Origin: Salinicola tamaricis
GTDB lineage: Bacteria > Pseudomonadota > Gammaproteobacteria > Pseudomonadales > Halomonadaceae
DNA length: 64,000 bases
NCBI RefSeq assembly: GCF_003006155.1
Contig: NZ_CP023559.1
Span: 3,782,001-3,846,000, forward strand
Reading direction: 5' to 3'
Below the pieces are notes generated by a model, which was not told the origin of the DNA, made no database searches, and worked only from the letters and a program-made list of their open reading frames with translations. Positions 50,573 to 59,274 of the stretch are shown here, piece by piece; the first letter of the stretch is position 1; each line of letters begins with the position of its first letter. The translations under genes were made by a program, and so were the position numbers.

Positions 50573-51774
50573 CAGATCACCCCCCGCTCGCGCATCTTGG
50601 CCTGGGTCTCGCGGTCGATGCCGAGCTCGTCGAGCACATCCTGGGTGTGTTGCCCCAGCGCCGGGCCGCCGCCGTGGATACGCCCCGGCGTGCGGCTCAG
50701 CTTGGGCAGCACCCCGGGCACCTTGAGTTCGGCGCCGTCATCCAGGCGCACGTGCTCGATCATCTGGCGCGCCAGATAGTGGGGATCGGCGACGATATCT
50801 TCGGCGGTATAGGGATAGCCCACCGGCACATGGGCGTTCTCGAGGGTGTCCAGGACCTGATCCCGCGGATGCTGGCGGGTCCACGCCTCGATCGCGCCGT
50901 CGATCAGGTCGGCATGCTGGCTGCGGCCATCGTTATGGGCGAAGCGCGGGTCAGCGGCCAGATCGGCACGCCCGATCGCCTGCATCAGGCGCTTGAAGAT
51001 ACTGTCACCGTTGCCGGCGATCAGCACGTATTCGCCGCCGGCGCAGCGATAGGCGTTGGAGGGGGTAATACCGGGCAGCGCGCTGCCGGCGGGTTCGCGC
51101 ACCACGCCAGCGGCATCGTACTCGGGCAGTAGGCTCTCCATCATGGCGAAGACCGACTCGTAGAGGGCGACGTCGATGTACTGGCCGCGGCCGCTGCGCT
51201 GGCGCTCCTGCAGCGCCAGCAACGCGCCGATCACGCCGTAGAGCGCCGACAGCGAGTCGCCGATGCTGATGCCGACTCGCACCGAGGGCTGGTCCGGATG
51301 ACCGGAGAGATAGCGCAGGCCGCCCATGGCTTCGCCGATCACGCCGAAGCCCGGACGATCACGGTAGGGGCCGGTCTGGCCGTAGCCGGAGATGCGCACC
51401 ATGATCAGCCGCGGATTGAGTTCGCTCAGCGCCTCCCAGCCCAGATCCCACTGCTCCAGGGTACCGGGGCGGAAATTCTCGATCACGATGTCCGCCTCAG
51501 CCACCAGCCGGCGCACCACCGACTGCCCCTCCGCTGTGCGCAGATCCAGCGCCAGCGAACGCTTGTTGCGGGTCTGCACGTGCCACCACAGCGAAGTGCC
51601 ATCTTTCAGCACGCGCCATTTGCGCAGCGGGTCCCCCGTACCGGGCGGCTCGATCTTGATCACGTCGGCGCCGAATTCGCCCAGCAGCTTGCTGGCGAAA
51701 GGTCCCGCGATCAGCTGTCCCAATTCGATCACCTTGAGCCCGGCCAGCGCCTGGGCACCGTCGTTTGCCGACAT
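50572..51774 (-). CDS. CaiB/BaiF family III CoA-transferase
   Basis: The 400-residue protein has the family start LKVIELGQLIAGPFASKLLGEFGADVIKIE, TRNKRSLALDLR, ENFRPGTLEQWDLG, GYGQTGPYRDRPGFGVIGEAMGG and YDVALYESVFAMME-like blocks, with the catalytic Asp region at IDVALYES. A start at 51774 has GGGAGA upstream; the open frame beyond is a shadow. With the HMGL-like gene it would activate and then cleave a branched dicarboxylic acid such as 3-hydroxy-3-methylglutarate (inference). Confidence 0.9.
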   Translation of the reverse strand: MSANDGAQALAGLKVIELGQLIAGPFASKLLGEFGADVIKIEPPGTGDPLRKWRVLKDGTSLWWHVQTRNKRSLALDLRTAEGQSVVRRLVAEADIVIENFRPGTLEQWDLGWEALSELNPRLIMVRISGYGQTGPYRDRPGFGVIGEAMGGLRYLSGHPDQPSVRVGISIGDSLSALYGVIGALLALQERQRSGRGQYIDVALYESVFAMMESLLPEYDAAGVVREPAGSALPGITPSNAYRCAGGEYVLIAGNGDSIFKRLMQAIGRADLAADPRFAHNDGRSQHADLIDGAIEAWTRQHPRDQVLDTLENAHVPVGYPYTAEDIVADPHYLARQMIEHVRLDDGAELKVPGVLPKLSRTPGRIHGGGPALGQHTQDVLDELGIDRETQAKMRERGVI

Positions 51775-51958
51775 CGCTTTCTCCCATGGTTGGCAGCGGC
51801 AGACGCGGGCGCCACACAGCGCGGCGCGCCATCCGCCAATGCCAGGCAGCATGGCGTAGCCCAGTGGCAGCGACAATTGGGCAATCGTCAAGCCAGGCTT
51901 CGCCGTAGACGAATGCTGGGTTAGGCTCTGGGACCCATCGTCAGCCTGCAGCCCGACC

Positions 51959-52960
51959 ATGAAGCGACTCGATTTCACTACCCTGCGCCTGTTCATCGCC
52001 ATCGCCGACTCGCATAGCCTGACCCGGGCAGCGGCGCGCGAGCACCTGGCGCTGGCGGCGGTGAGCAAGCGCATCAGCGACCTCGAGACGCAGCTCTCGA
52101 CCACCCTGCTCTACCGCCGCCCGCGCGGCGTCGAACTGACCCCGGCGGGCCATGCGCTGCTGCATCACGCACGGCTCATGCTGGATAGCCTCGATCATCT
52201 GACCGCGGATCTGAGCGAATACAGCGTGGGGGTCCGCGGGCATGTGCGCATGCACGCCAACACCTCGGCGGTGATCGAGTTCCTGCCCGAGGACCTGAGC
52301 GACTTCACCTGGCGCTATCCGCAGATCCGCATCGACATGCAGGAACGCCTGAGCCACGAGATCATCGCCGCGGTGCGCGAAGGGCTCACCGATATCGGCA
52401 TCTTCTCGGCGCATATTCCCGCCGCCGAGCTGCAGACCCGCGCCTATCGCCGCGACCGCCTGGCGCTGGTGACCGCCAGCGACCATCCGCTGGCCGAGCG
52501 CGACAGCATCGCCTTCGCCGAGACGCTGGATTACGACTTCATCGGGCTGGAGCAGGACTCCTCGCTGCACAGCCTGCTGCAGCAGGACGCCCAGCGCTTG
52601 AAGCGCGCGCTGCGCATGCGCATTCAGGTGCGCAGTTTCGAGGGCATCTGCCGCATGATCGATCGCGGCATGGGGGTGGGCATTCTGCCGGCACGCGCGG
52701 TATCGGCCTACCGGGGCAGCCTGTCGCTGGCAACGGTCCCGCTGAGCGATACCTGGGCCGAGCGCGAGCTGGTGATCGGGATGCGTGACTACGACTCGCT
52801 GCCGCTGATCGCGCGTGAGATGGTCGACCACCTGACCACGGCGGGTGAGCGCGCCGATACCTTGGGACAGCGTCAGTCGCATGCCGCTGAGGCAAGTACA
52901 CCCGTGGCGAAGAACCCCGAAGCAGAGACTCCCGAGGTGGGCACTCAGTCGCGCCGATAG
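51959..52960 (+). CDS. LysR-family regulator
   Basis: The 333-residue protein has an N-terminal HTH (LRLFIAIADSHSLTRAAAREHLALAAVSKRISDLE) and an effector-binding domain (VRMHANTSAVIEFLPEDLSDF, MIDRGMGVGILPARA). It is divergent from the CoA-transferase/lyase pair, which it probably controls. The last residues form a charged tail that overlaps the end of convergent manC by 16 bases. Confidence 0.9.
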   Translation: MKRLDFTTLRLFIAIADSHSLTRAAAREHLALAAVSKRISDLETQLSTTLLYRRPRGVELTPAGHALLHHARLMLDSLDHLTADLSEYSVGVRGHVRMHANTSAVIEFLPEDLSDFTWRYPQIRIDMQERLSHEIIAAVREGLTDIGIFSAHIPAAELQTRAYRRDRLALVTASDHPLAERDSIAFAETLDYDFIGLEQDSSLHSLLQQDAQRLKRALRMRIQVRSFEGICRMIDRGMGVGILPARAVSAYRGSLSLATVPLSDTWAERELVIGMRDYDSLPLIAREMVDHLTTAGERADTLGQRQSHAAEASTPVAKNPEAETPEVGTQSRR

Positions 52961-54350
52961 ACGTCGTCGAAGCGCTCGATATCGTCCTCGCCCAGATAGC
53001 TGCCGCTCTGGATCTCGATCAGTTCGAGCGGGATCTTGCCCGGGTTCTCGAGCCGGTGCACCACCCCCAGCGGGATATAGGTGGACTGGTTCTCGGTCAG
53101 CAGGAAGGTGTCGTCGCCGCAGGTCACCCGTGCGGTACCGCACACCACCACCCAGTGCTCGGCACGGTGGAAGTGCTGCTGCAGCGAAAGGCGCCCACCC
53201 GGCGCCACGCAGATATGCTTGACCTGATAGCGCGCGGCGCGATGTACGCCATCATAGCTACCCCAGGGGCGATGTACGCGACGGTGGAGATCCCACTCGC
53301 TGCGGTTGTCGCGCTTGAGCGCCGCGGCGATCCGCTTGACCTCCTGGGCCTGCTCGCGGTGGGTCACCAGCACCGCATCCGAGGTCTCCACGATCAGCAG
53401 GTCGTTGACCCCCACTGCCGTGACCAGGCGGCTCTCGGCATGGATCAGACTGCCGTGAACATCCTCGGTGATGACATCGCCACTGAGCGCATTGCCCGCG
53501 GCATCCTTGTCGGCGATCTCCCACAGCGCCTGCCACGAACCGACATCGGACCAGCCAGCGTCGAGCGCCACCACGCAACCCTCGGCGGTATTCTCCATCA
53601 CCGCGAAGTCCACCGACTCGGCTTCGCAAGCGGCGAAGGGGGCCGGTGCCACGCGCAGGAAATCGAGATCCGACTGACGCGCCTCCCAGGCGGCGGTCAC
53701 CGCGTCGAGCATATCAGGGCGATGTGCGCCCAGTTCCTCCAGGTAGCGGTCGGCGCGCATCAGGAACATACCGCTGTTCCACAGATAGCGGCCGCTGGCG
53801 AGGTAGCCTTCAGCAGTGGCGGCGTCGGGCTTCTCGACGAAGCGCTGGATCGGCACCGCGAATTGTTCGCTCGGCGACTCGCTGGCCTCGATATAGCCGT
53901 AGCCGGTCTCGGCACGGGTCGGGGTCACCCCGAAGGTCACCAGACGCCCTTGGCGAGCCGCCGCCTGAGCCGGCCCCAGCGCCGCACGCAACGCTTCGGG
54001 GTCACGGATGGCATGATCCGCCGGCAGCACCAGCAGCATGGCGTCGGGATCACGCACCATCGCCTGCAGCGCGGCCAGGGCAATGGCCGGCGCGGTATTG
54101 CGCGGCGCCGGCTCGAGCAGAATCTCCGCACGCCAGCCGGCCTCGCGCAGTTGCTCGGCGACCACGAAGCGATGCGCCTCCTGGCACACCACGATGGGAT
54201 CGGCGGGCTCGATGCCAGCAAAGCGATCCAGGGTCTCGAGCAGCAGCTGCGCGGCCCCACCACGGGCAGGAACTGCTTGGGAAAGCTTGCCCGCGACATC
54301 GGCCACAGCCGGGTACCGGCGCCGCCGGCGAGCACCACGGGGATCAACAT
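52945..54350 (-). CDS. manC: Mannose-1-phosphate guanylyltransferase / mannose-6-phosphate isomerase (frame break near 54265)
   Basis: About 468 residues, AlgA/ManC type. N-terminal nucleotidyltransferase: VVLAGGAGTRLWPMSRASFPKQFLP, PAPRNTAPAIALAAL, LVLPADHAI, FVEKPDAATAEGYL and WSDVGSW. C-terminal cupin isomerase: VHRPWGSYDGVHRA, QQHFHRAEHWVVV. The frame changes in a G-run near 54265, restored by one more G (PVVG then AAQLLLETLD). Makes GDP-mannose, a likely precursor for the polysaccharide. Confidence 0.92.
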
Positions 54351-54470
54351 GCGCTGACGTCCTTAGTGGGTCGATACATGAGAAATCTTTGATGCTTAAG
54401 GCCGAGCCAGGCCTGACGTCGAGTCCACCACGACCTGACTGCCGCGGCGGTCCCCTCTATCATCACGCGA

Positions 54471-55827
54471 TCACCGCGCGCGCGGCGTCTTCTGATCGAG
54501 CGAGTCGCCGCGCCCCACCGCAAAGTAGAGCAACCCGGCCTCGCGCACCGCCACAGGATCGAACAGATTGCGGCCATCGACGATCACCGGCGTGGCGAGT
54601 TCCTGCTTGAGCTGGGTGAAGTCGACCGTGCGGAACGACTTCCATTCGGTGCAGATGACCAGCGCATCGGCTCCCACCACCGCCTCGTCACGGGTGTCGA
54701 CCAGGGTCAGGTCGTCGCGCTCGCCATAGAGCCGGGCGCACTCTTCCATCGCTTCGGGGTCGAAAGCGCGCACCTTGGCACCGGAGGCCCACAGCGCTTC
54801 CATCAGCGCCCGGCTCGGCGCCTCGCGCATGTCGTCGGTATTGGGCTTGAACGCCAGTCCCCAGATCGCCACCACCTTGCCCGTCAGGGCGCCATCGAAC
54901 GCCTGTTCGAGCTTGGCGAACAGCGTGGCCTTCTGACGCTCATTGACCGCTTCCACCGCTTCCAGCAGCTGTGCCGGATAAACCGATCTGGGCCGCGGTG
55001 CGCGACAGTGCCTGGACATCCTTGGGAAAGCAGGAGCCGCCGTAGCCACAACCTGGATAGATGAAGTGATAGCCGATACGCGGGTCGCTGCCGATCCCCC
55101 GGCGAACGTTCTCGACGTCGGCGCCGAGGCGCTCGGCCAGATTGGCGATCTCGTTCATGAAGCTGATCTTGGTCGCCAGCATGGCGTTGGCCGCATACTT
55201 GGTCAGCTCGGCGCTACGCACATCCATGAACATCAACTTTTCGGCGCGCCGGTTGTACGGCGCATAGCATTCACGCATGAGCGCCTTGACACGTTCGGCG
55301 TCGGTTCCCACCACGATCCGCGCACCGTGGGTGAAGTCCTCGATCGCCGCGCCCTCCTTGAGGAACTCAGGGTTAGAGCAGACATCGAACGGCAGCTCGA
55401 CGCCACGCCCGGCGAGGGTCTCGGCGATCGCCTCATGCACGCGATCGGCGGTGCCCACCGGCACGGTGGATTTATCGACTACCACCTTGTAGGCATCCAT
55501 ATGCTCGCCGATCGAACGCGCCACGGCGAGTACGTACTGGAGGTCGGCACTGCCGTCCTCATCGGGCGGCGTACCCACGGCAATGAACTGCAGCGTGCCA
55601 AACGCCACCGCCTCGCGGACATCGGTGGTGAAGGTCAGTCGCCCATGGGTCACGTTCTCGGTGACCAGCGCTTCCAGCCCGGGCTCATAGATAGGAATCT
55701 CGCCACGCTTGAGCCGCGCGACCTTGTGTTCGTCGATATCCATGCACATGACGTCGTGGCCTGCATCCGCCAGACAGGCCCCCGTGACCAGGCCAACGTA
55801 GCCCGTGCCGAAAATCGTGATTCGCAT
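54471..55827 (-). CDS. ugd: UDP-glucose 6-dehydrogenase (frame change near 54975)
   Basis: About 452 residues. NAD-binding start [69 protein letters not shown], active-site [15 protein letters not shown] and [17 protein letters not shown]. The frame changes at a TTT run near 54975 (AAQIG then [13 protein letters not shown]), explained by one extra T. Produces UDP-glucuronate, probably for the capsule polymer. It lies 120 bases upstream of manC in the same direction. Confidence 0.92.
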
Positions 55828-56289
55828 TGCGGTTCCTTCGACTTCGAATGAGAGCGCCCGAGCGCCGCGCTATCGCTACCGCGACGACCACCGAGCACAG
55901 GATAACTGGTGCCAATGGTAAAGGGTTTTAGCCTGCGTGGCGCGCTCCAGGAACATCGAAACCGCGAGCCGCCGCCCGCTCGGCCTACGCTATCGGTGGC
56001 GCAGCGAGGCCAAGTGACAGACTGCCGAAAGAGGCTCGATCAGCAGGCAACGGTTCACTGATAGGTAAGCGCTGGCATGCTTAAAACTACGGGGCAATTG
56101 CATAAAACGCCACATCGCGTCGCGAAATACTTTAACTCGCGATAATCGCATAAAGGGCTTTGGCAAATGATTTCGCAATCCCGATTTTTACATAACGCGA
56201 CGCTACGTCCTCACATAACGCAACGCTACGTTGCCAGGCGGAACAGCGCGAGATAAGTCACATCGGGCTAAAAACGGCACCACCGACAT
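55828..56289. other. 462-bp intergenic region upstream of ugd
   Basis: No gene is supported. The part from about 56030 to 56290 is AT-rich against its surroundings and contains the direct repeats at 56190-56231; the ugd promoter should lie here. Composition suggests an MvaT-bound region. Confidence 0.55.
56190..56231. repeat. Direct repeat of 19 bases upstream of ugd
   Basis: ACATAACGCGACGCTACGT at 56190 and ACATAACGCAACGCTACGT at 56213 differ at one base and lie 23 bases apart, about two helical turns. This spacing suits a regulator binding two sites. Confidence 0.6.
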
Positions 56290-56514
56290 TCAAGAAAGAT
56301 ATTTCAACCGGATCAGCGTCGTCAGCATATCGAGCACGCATTGCTGGCTCAGCGCATACTCCGACATCAGCGCATGGAGACGATCTTCGAACCGTGGGCG
56401 TTCATCGCCAGCGGGCGCGGAGACCTGACGTGAACCACCGTCCAGCTCTCGTAGCGCCTGTGCGAAAGCGTCGTCCAATTCGCGGAACTTACGGAGTTTA
56501 TCGCGTTCGTTCAT
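56290..56514 (-). CDS. Short MvaT/H-NS-like protein with dimerisation part only
   Basis: The 74-residue protein is charged and helical and has no DNA-binding GGNHKTLK block. Its RFEDRLHALMSEYALSQQCVLDML aligns with EFKEKLEALMAEYGKSASDVIELL of the full-length MvaT encoded 424 bases upstream on the same strand, and its first 25 residues (NERDKLRKFRELDDAF) look like a coiled coil. It could join MvaT oligomers and weaken or modulate silencing, as truncated H-NS proteins do elsewhere (inference). No clear ribosome site; the ATG at 56529 is an alternative start. Confidence 0.65.
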   Translation of the reverse strand: MNERDKLRKFRELDDAFAQALRELDGGSRQVSAPAGDERPRFEDRLHALMSEYALSQQCVLDMLTTLIRLKYLS

Positions 56515-56818
56515 GTGTTGGCGTGGCATAGAGTAAAGATCGTTGGCTGCAATGGCCAGACACCATCAGGTGTAGGCAGTTAGGAAGAATGACCTGAACA
56601 GAAATGCACCTGCGACGGCCGGGCTAACCACTCTCGACAAGGCCGCACGCGGCCCCGGAACAGGCTTTCAGCGGGTCGTCGAAGAGCATAGCGGAATTCT
56701 GCCGCGAAATCATCTACCGCGTAGACGCCCTAAACGAGAGGCGTCTCGGCACCTACCTGAGCGATAAGGATGCGGGAAGGTCTTGGAAAAGCAAGACGAC
56801 ATTCAAGCACTCAACAAC

Positions 56819-56853
56819 AAAGAGCGCCTACCCTTTAGGGGTAGACGCTCTTT
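56819..56853. terminator. Rho-independent terminator hairpin after mvaT
   Basis: Arms AAAGAGCG-C-CTACCC and GGGTAG-A-CGCTCTTT, with a TTTAG-type loop, lie 85 bases after the mvaT stop. The A-rich left arm and T-rich right arm allow termination in either direction. It separates mvaT from the short paralogue. Confidence 0.78.
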
Positions 56854-56937
56854 CTGTGGTGATCTGCTCGGGGCCGGTCAGGGCTGTGCCATGACGCTGT
56901 AAGGCCTCAGGACACATTCACCGGGCACCGAATCGGA

Positions 56938-57318
56938 TCACTCTTCGGTGCGCACTACCCAAGACTCCACGGTGTCGCCGCCGTGCTCTTCCTTCCACGC
57001 TTTCAGCGTTTTGTGGTTACCGCCACGCGTCTCGACCACTTCACCCGTATTGGGGTTTTTGTAGATCTTGAGCTTGCGTTTGCGACGACCGCCGGCACTG
57101 GCGGGTTGAGCACTGGCAGCAGCAGCGCTGCTGGGGCGCGGGCTAAGCAGTTCGATGACGTCGGAGGCGGACTTACCATACTCCGCCATCAGGGCCTCGA
57201 GCTTCTCCTTGAATTCGAGCTCGGCCTTGAGGCGCTGGTCACCTTCCATACGCTTCAGCTCTTCTTCTAACTGCTTAAGGAGCTGTTCCTTTTTGACGTA
57301 GTCACTGAGAAGAGACAT
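56938..57318 (-). CDS. mvaT: MvaT-type H-NS family nucleoid protein
   Basis: The 126-residue protein has an N-terminal coiled coil (SLLSDYVKKEQLLKQLEEEL), the second oligomer helix region (FKEKLEALMAEYGKSASDVIELL), a linker, and the C-terminal DNA-binding domain (KIYKNPNTGEVVETRGGNHKTLKAWKEE). It should silence AT-rich DNA such as the regions at 23249-24357 and 55828-56289. ATG at 57318 matches family length; an upstream frame extension is unlikely. Confidence 0.92.
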   Translation of the reverse strand: MSLLSDYVKKEQLLKQLEEELKRMEGDQRLKAELEFKEKLEALMAEYGKSASDVIELLSPRPSSAAAASAQPASAGGRRKRKLKIYKNPNTGEVVETRGGNHKTLKAWKEEHGGDTVESWVVRTEE

Positions 57319-57698
57319 TCTGAGTTCCGTTGCAGATTGATTGGCCCTCACATTATTGCGCTAAATTCGCAATATGCAACCCTCTCGCAATGATATTTTT
57401 TTGCTTACCGCCGGTTAATAAGAGATTTCCCGGAGACACACCGCCTGGCGCAGATAACGCAACTCGGAAAGCGTCGTATAATGAACTTTCCCATACCCCC
57501 GGAAGTGATCGAACGGACCATTTGGTACGTATTCTTTTGCCGTGGGCAAAACCCGCGCATTGACTGGCGCAGAGCGTTGCCGCGACGGCTATGCTATCGA
57601 CTACCACGCCCCATGGCGGCTGACTGCCACCAATATCAGACATCGGCCCCCTAGGGCCTACTTACCGCTGGAACTCTCAGCCTGGACAATGACACGCC
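57319..57698. other. 380-bp divergent intergenic region between mvaT and amiD
   Basis: No gene or clear regulatory repeat is seen. It should contain the divergent promoters of mvaT and the amidase gene; AT content is raised near 57350-57430. Confidence 0.45.
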
Positions 57699-58636
57699 GT
57701 GATACCTCCGAGATGCAAGGCCCTGCTCGCACGCACCTGGCAACTACCGATCCTCGTCGCTCTGCTCACCGTCATCGCCGGCTGTGCCAGTTCCGGCCTG
57801 TCACAGCGAGACGGTTATGTAGCCGATCGCCGCCAGCAGTCGAGCGCATTCAACGAGCGCGTGCGCTATGTCGTGCTGCACTACACCGATTCCGAGGCGC
57901 CACGCGCACTGCAAACACTGATGGGCCCCCGGGTCAGCGCCCACTATGTGGTCGCGCGCAAGCCAGAGCAGCGGGTGGCGAGCCGGTGGTGTGGCAGCTG
58001 GTAGACGAGCACAAGCGCGCCTGGCACGCCGGCCGTTCAGCGCCTGGGAGGACCGGACCCAGCTCAACGACTCGTCGATCGGCATCGAGATCGTCAACCG
58101 TGGTCCGGGCGACGATACCGTGACACCGCACTGGGCGCCCTACTCCGAGGCACAGATCAAGGCTGTCATCGCGCTCGTCGGCGACATCGTTCGACGCTAT
58201 CGGCTGCCACCCACGGCGATCGTCGGCCACGCCGATATCGCCCCCGAGCGCAAGATCGACCCGGGTCCGGCCTTTCCCTGGCCAGCGTCTCCATGCCGCT
58301 GGCATCGGTGCCTGGCCGGATGCCGCCAGCGTCGCCCGCTATCAACAACGTTTCGAGCGCTGCCCGCCGACGCTCGCACAGTTGCAGCGCGCGCTCGGCG
58401 CCTACGGTTATGCGCTGCCCGCCAGCGGTGCGCAAGATATGCGGACCCAGGCGGTCTTGCGCGCCTTCCAGATGCACTTTCGACCCTCTGACTACCGCGG
58501 CGAACCCGACGCCGAGAGCGCAGCGATCGTCTGGGCACTGCTCGCCAAGTACCGCCCCGAGGCATTAAAGGAGCCGCACCTGGCAACGCTCACATGCCCG
58601 CCGGATAGTGGATCAGATCGTGGATTCGCGCCCTAG
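57699..58636 (+). CDS. amiD: AmiD-like lipoprotein N-acetylmuramoyl-L-alanine amidase (three frame breaks)
   Basis: About 312 residues. It has a GTG start, a lipobox IAGC, the zinc amidase_2 domain (VRYVVLHYTD, VSAHYVVARKPEQR, VVWQLVDEHKRAWHAG, SIGIEIVNRG, AIVGHADIAPERKIDPGPAFPW) and a C-terminal peptidoglycan-binding domain (LQRALGAYGYALPASGAQDMRTQAVLRAFQMHFRP). Frame changes lie near 57978, 58038 and 58283, two of them single-base losses. It would trim peptide stems from murein at the outer membrane. The 3' end overlaps convergent sutR by 24 bases. Confidence 0.85.
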
Positions 58637-59135
58637 CCGCATCGAGATTGCGATAGGCATGGGTTGGTCGGCGGCGAAGCGCATGGCATCGCCGGTTTCC
58701 AAGCGGTGCCACTGCCCCTCGACCGCGAGTTCCATGACCCCTCGATCACCACCACGTGCTCGACGATCCCCGGCGCATGGGCCGGCGACTCGCTGAACGT
58801 GCCCTGGGGAAGATCGATGACGAACATCTCGAACCCCAGACCGGGGTCAAAGGCAAACAGCGGCATCACGGTCATGCCTGAAGCATCGTGATGCCAGGGG
58901 GCGATGATCGGGTGGCCGGGGTCAGGCCGGGGGCCAGAAAGTAACTCATCGGGACACGCAGGCCACTGGCGATCTTCCACAGCGTAGCCACCGTCGGGGT
59001 CGACTCTCCGCGTTCGATCTGCCCCAGCATCGCCTTGCTCACGCCGGTCTCCCGGGCGGCGGCATCCAGGCTAAGCCGGCAAGCCTGTCGACGCGCCTTG
59101 AGTCGCTGACCCAGCGCCGCGAGATCGGCTTCCAT
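58613..59135 (-). CDS. sutR: SutR/YdcN-like XRE-cupin regulator (two frame breaks)
   Basis: About 175 residues. HTH: LSLDAAARETGVSKAMLGQIERGESTPTVATLWKIA. Cupin: FEMFVIDLPQGTFSESPAHAPGIVEHVVVIEG then VMELAVEGQWHRLETGDAMRFAADQP. The frame changes near 58935 and near 58735 (G-run); both look like single-base losses. E. coli SutR has the same domain order, the same signature VSKAMLGQIER, and the same divergent BenE-family neighbour YdcO; it is reported to regulate sulfur utilisation. Two palindromes upstream are its probable operators. Confidence 0.85.
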
Positions 59136-59199
59136 GGCAACTCCTCTTCCGTCACATGGCGATTTGCACGGCTATCTTCCGCAATACACGCAGCGCAGG

Positions 59200-59223
59200 C
59201 AATGTGCGTCATAACGCACATTG
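59200..59223. promoter_or_regulatory. Palindromic operator 1 between sutR and ydcO/benE
   Basis: Arms CAATGTGCG and CGCACATTG flank the spacer TCATAA. The core GTGCG-N-NATAA-CGCAC is shared with the second palindrome. Confidence 0.75.
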
Positions 59224-59233
59224 CCTCTACAGA

Positions 59234-59257
59234 ATTCGTGCGCTATAACGCACGAAT
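59234..59257. promoter_or_regulatory. Palindromic operator 2 between sutR and ydcO/benE
   Basis: Arms ATTCGTGCG and CGCACGAAT flank the spacer CTATAA. The centre lies 34 bases from that of the first palindrome and 29 bases before the transporter ATG, so binding would block its promoter or ribosome access. Confidence 0.78.
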
Positions 59258-59274
59258 CATTTTCGAGATCCCGC

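Noticed and set aside
51775-52104. N-terminal extension of the CoA-transferase frame
   Set aside because: The extra residues overlap the divergent LysR start and do not resemble the family; 51774 has a ribosome site.
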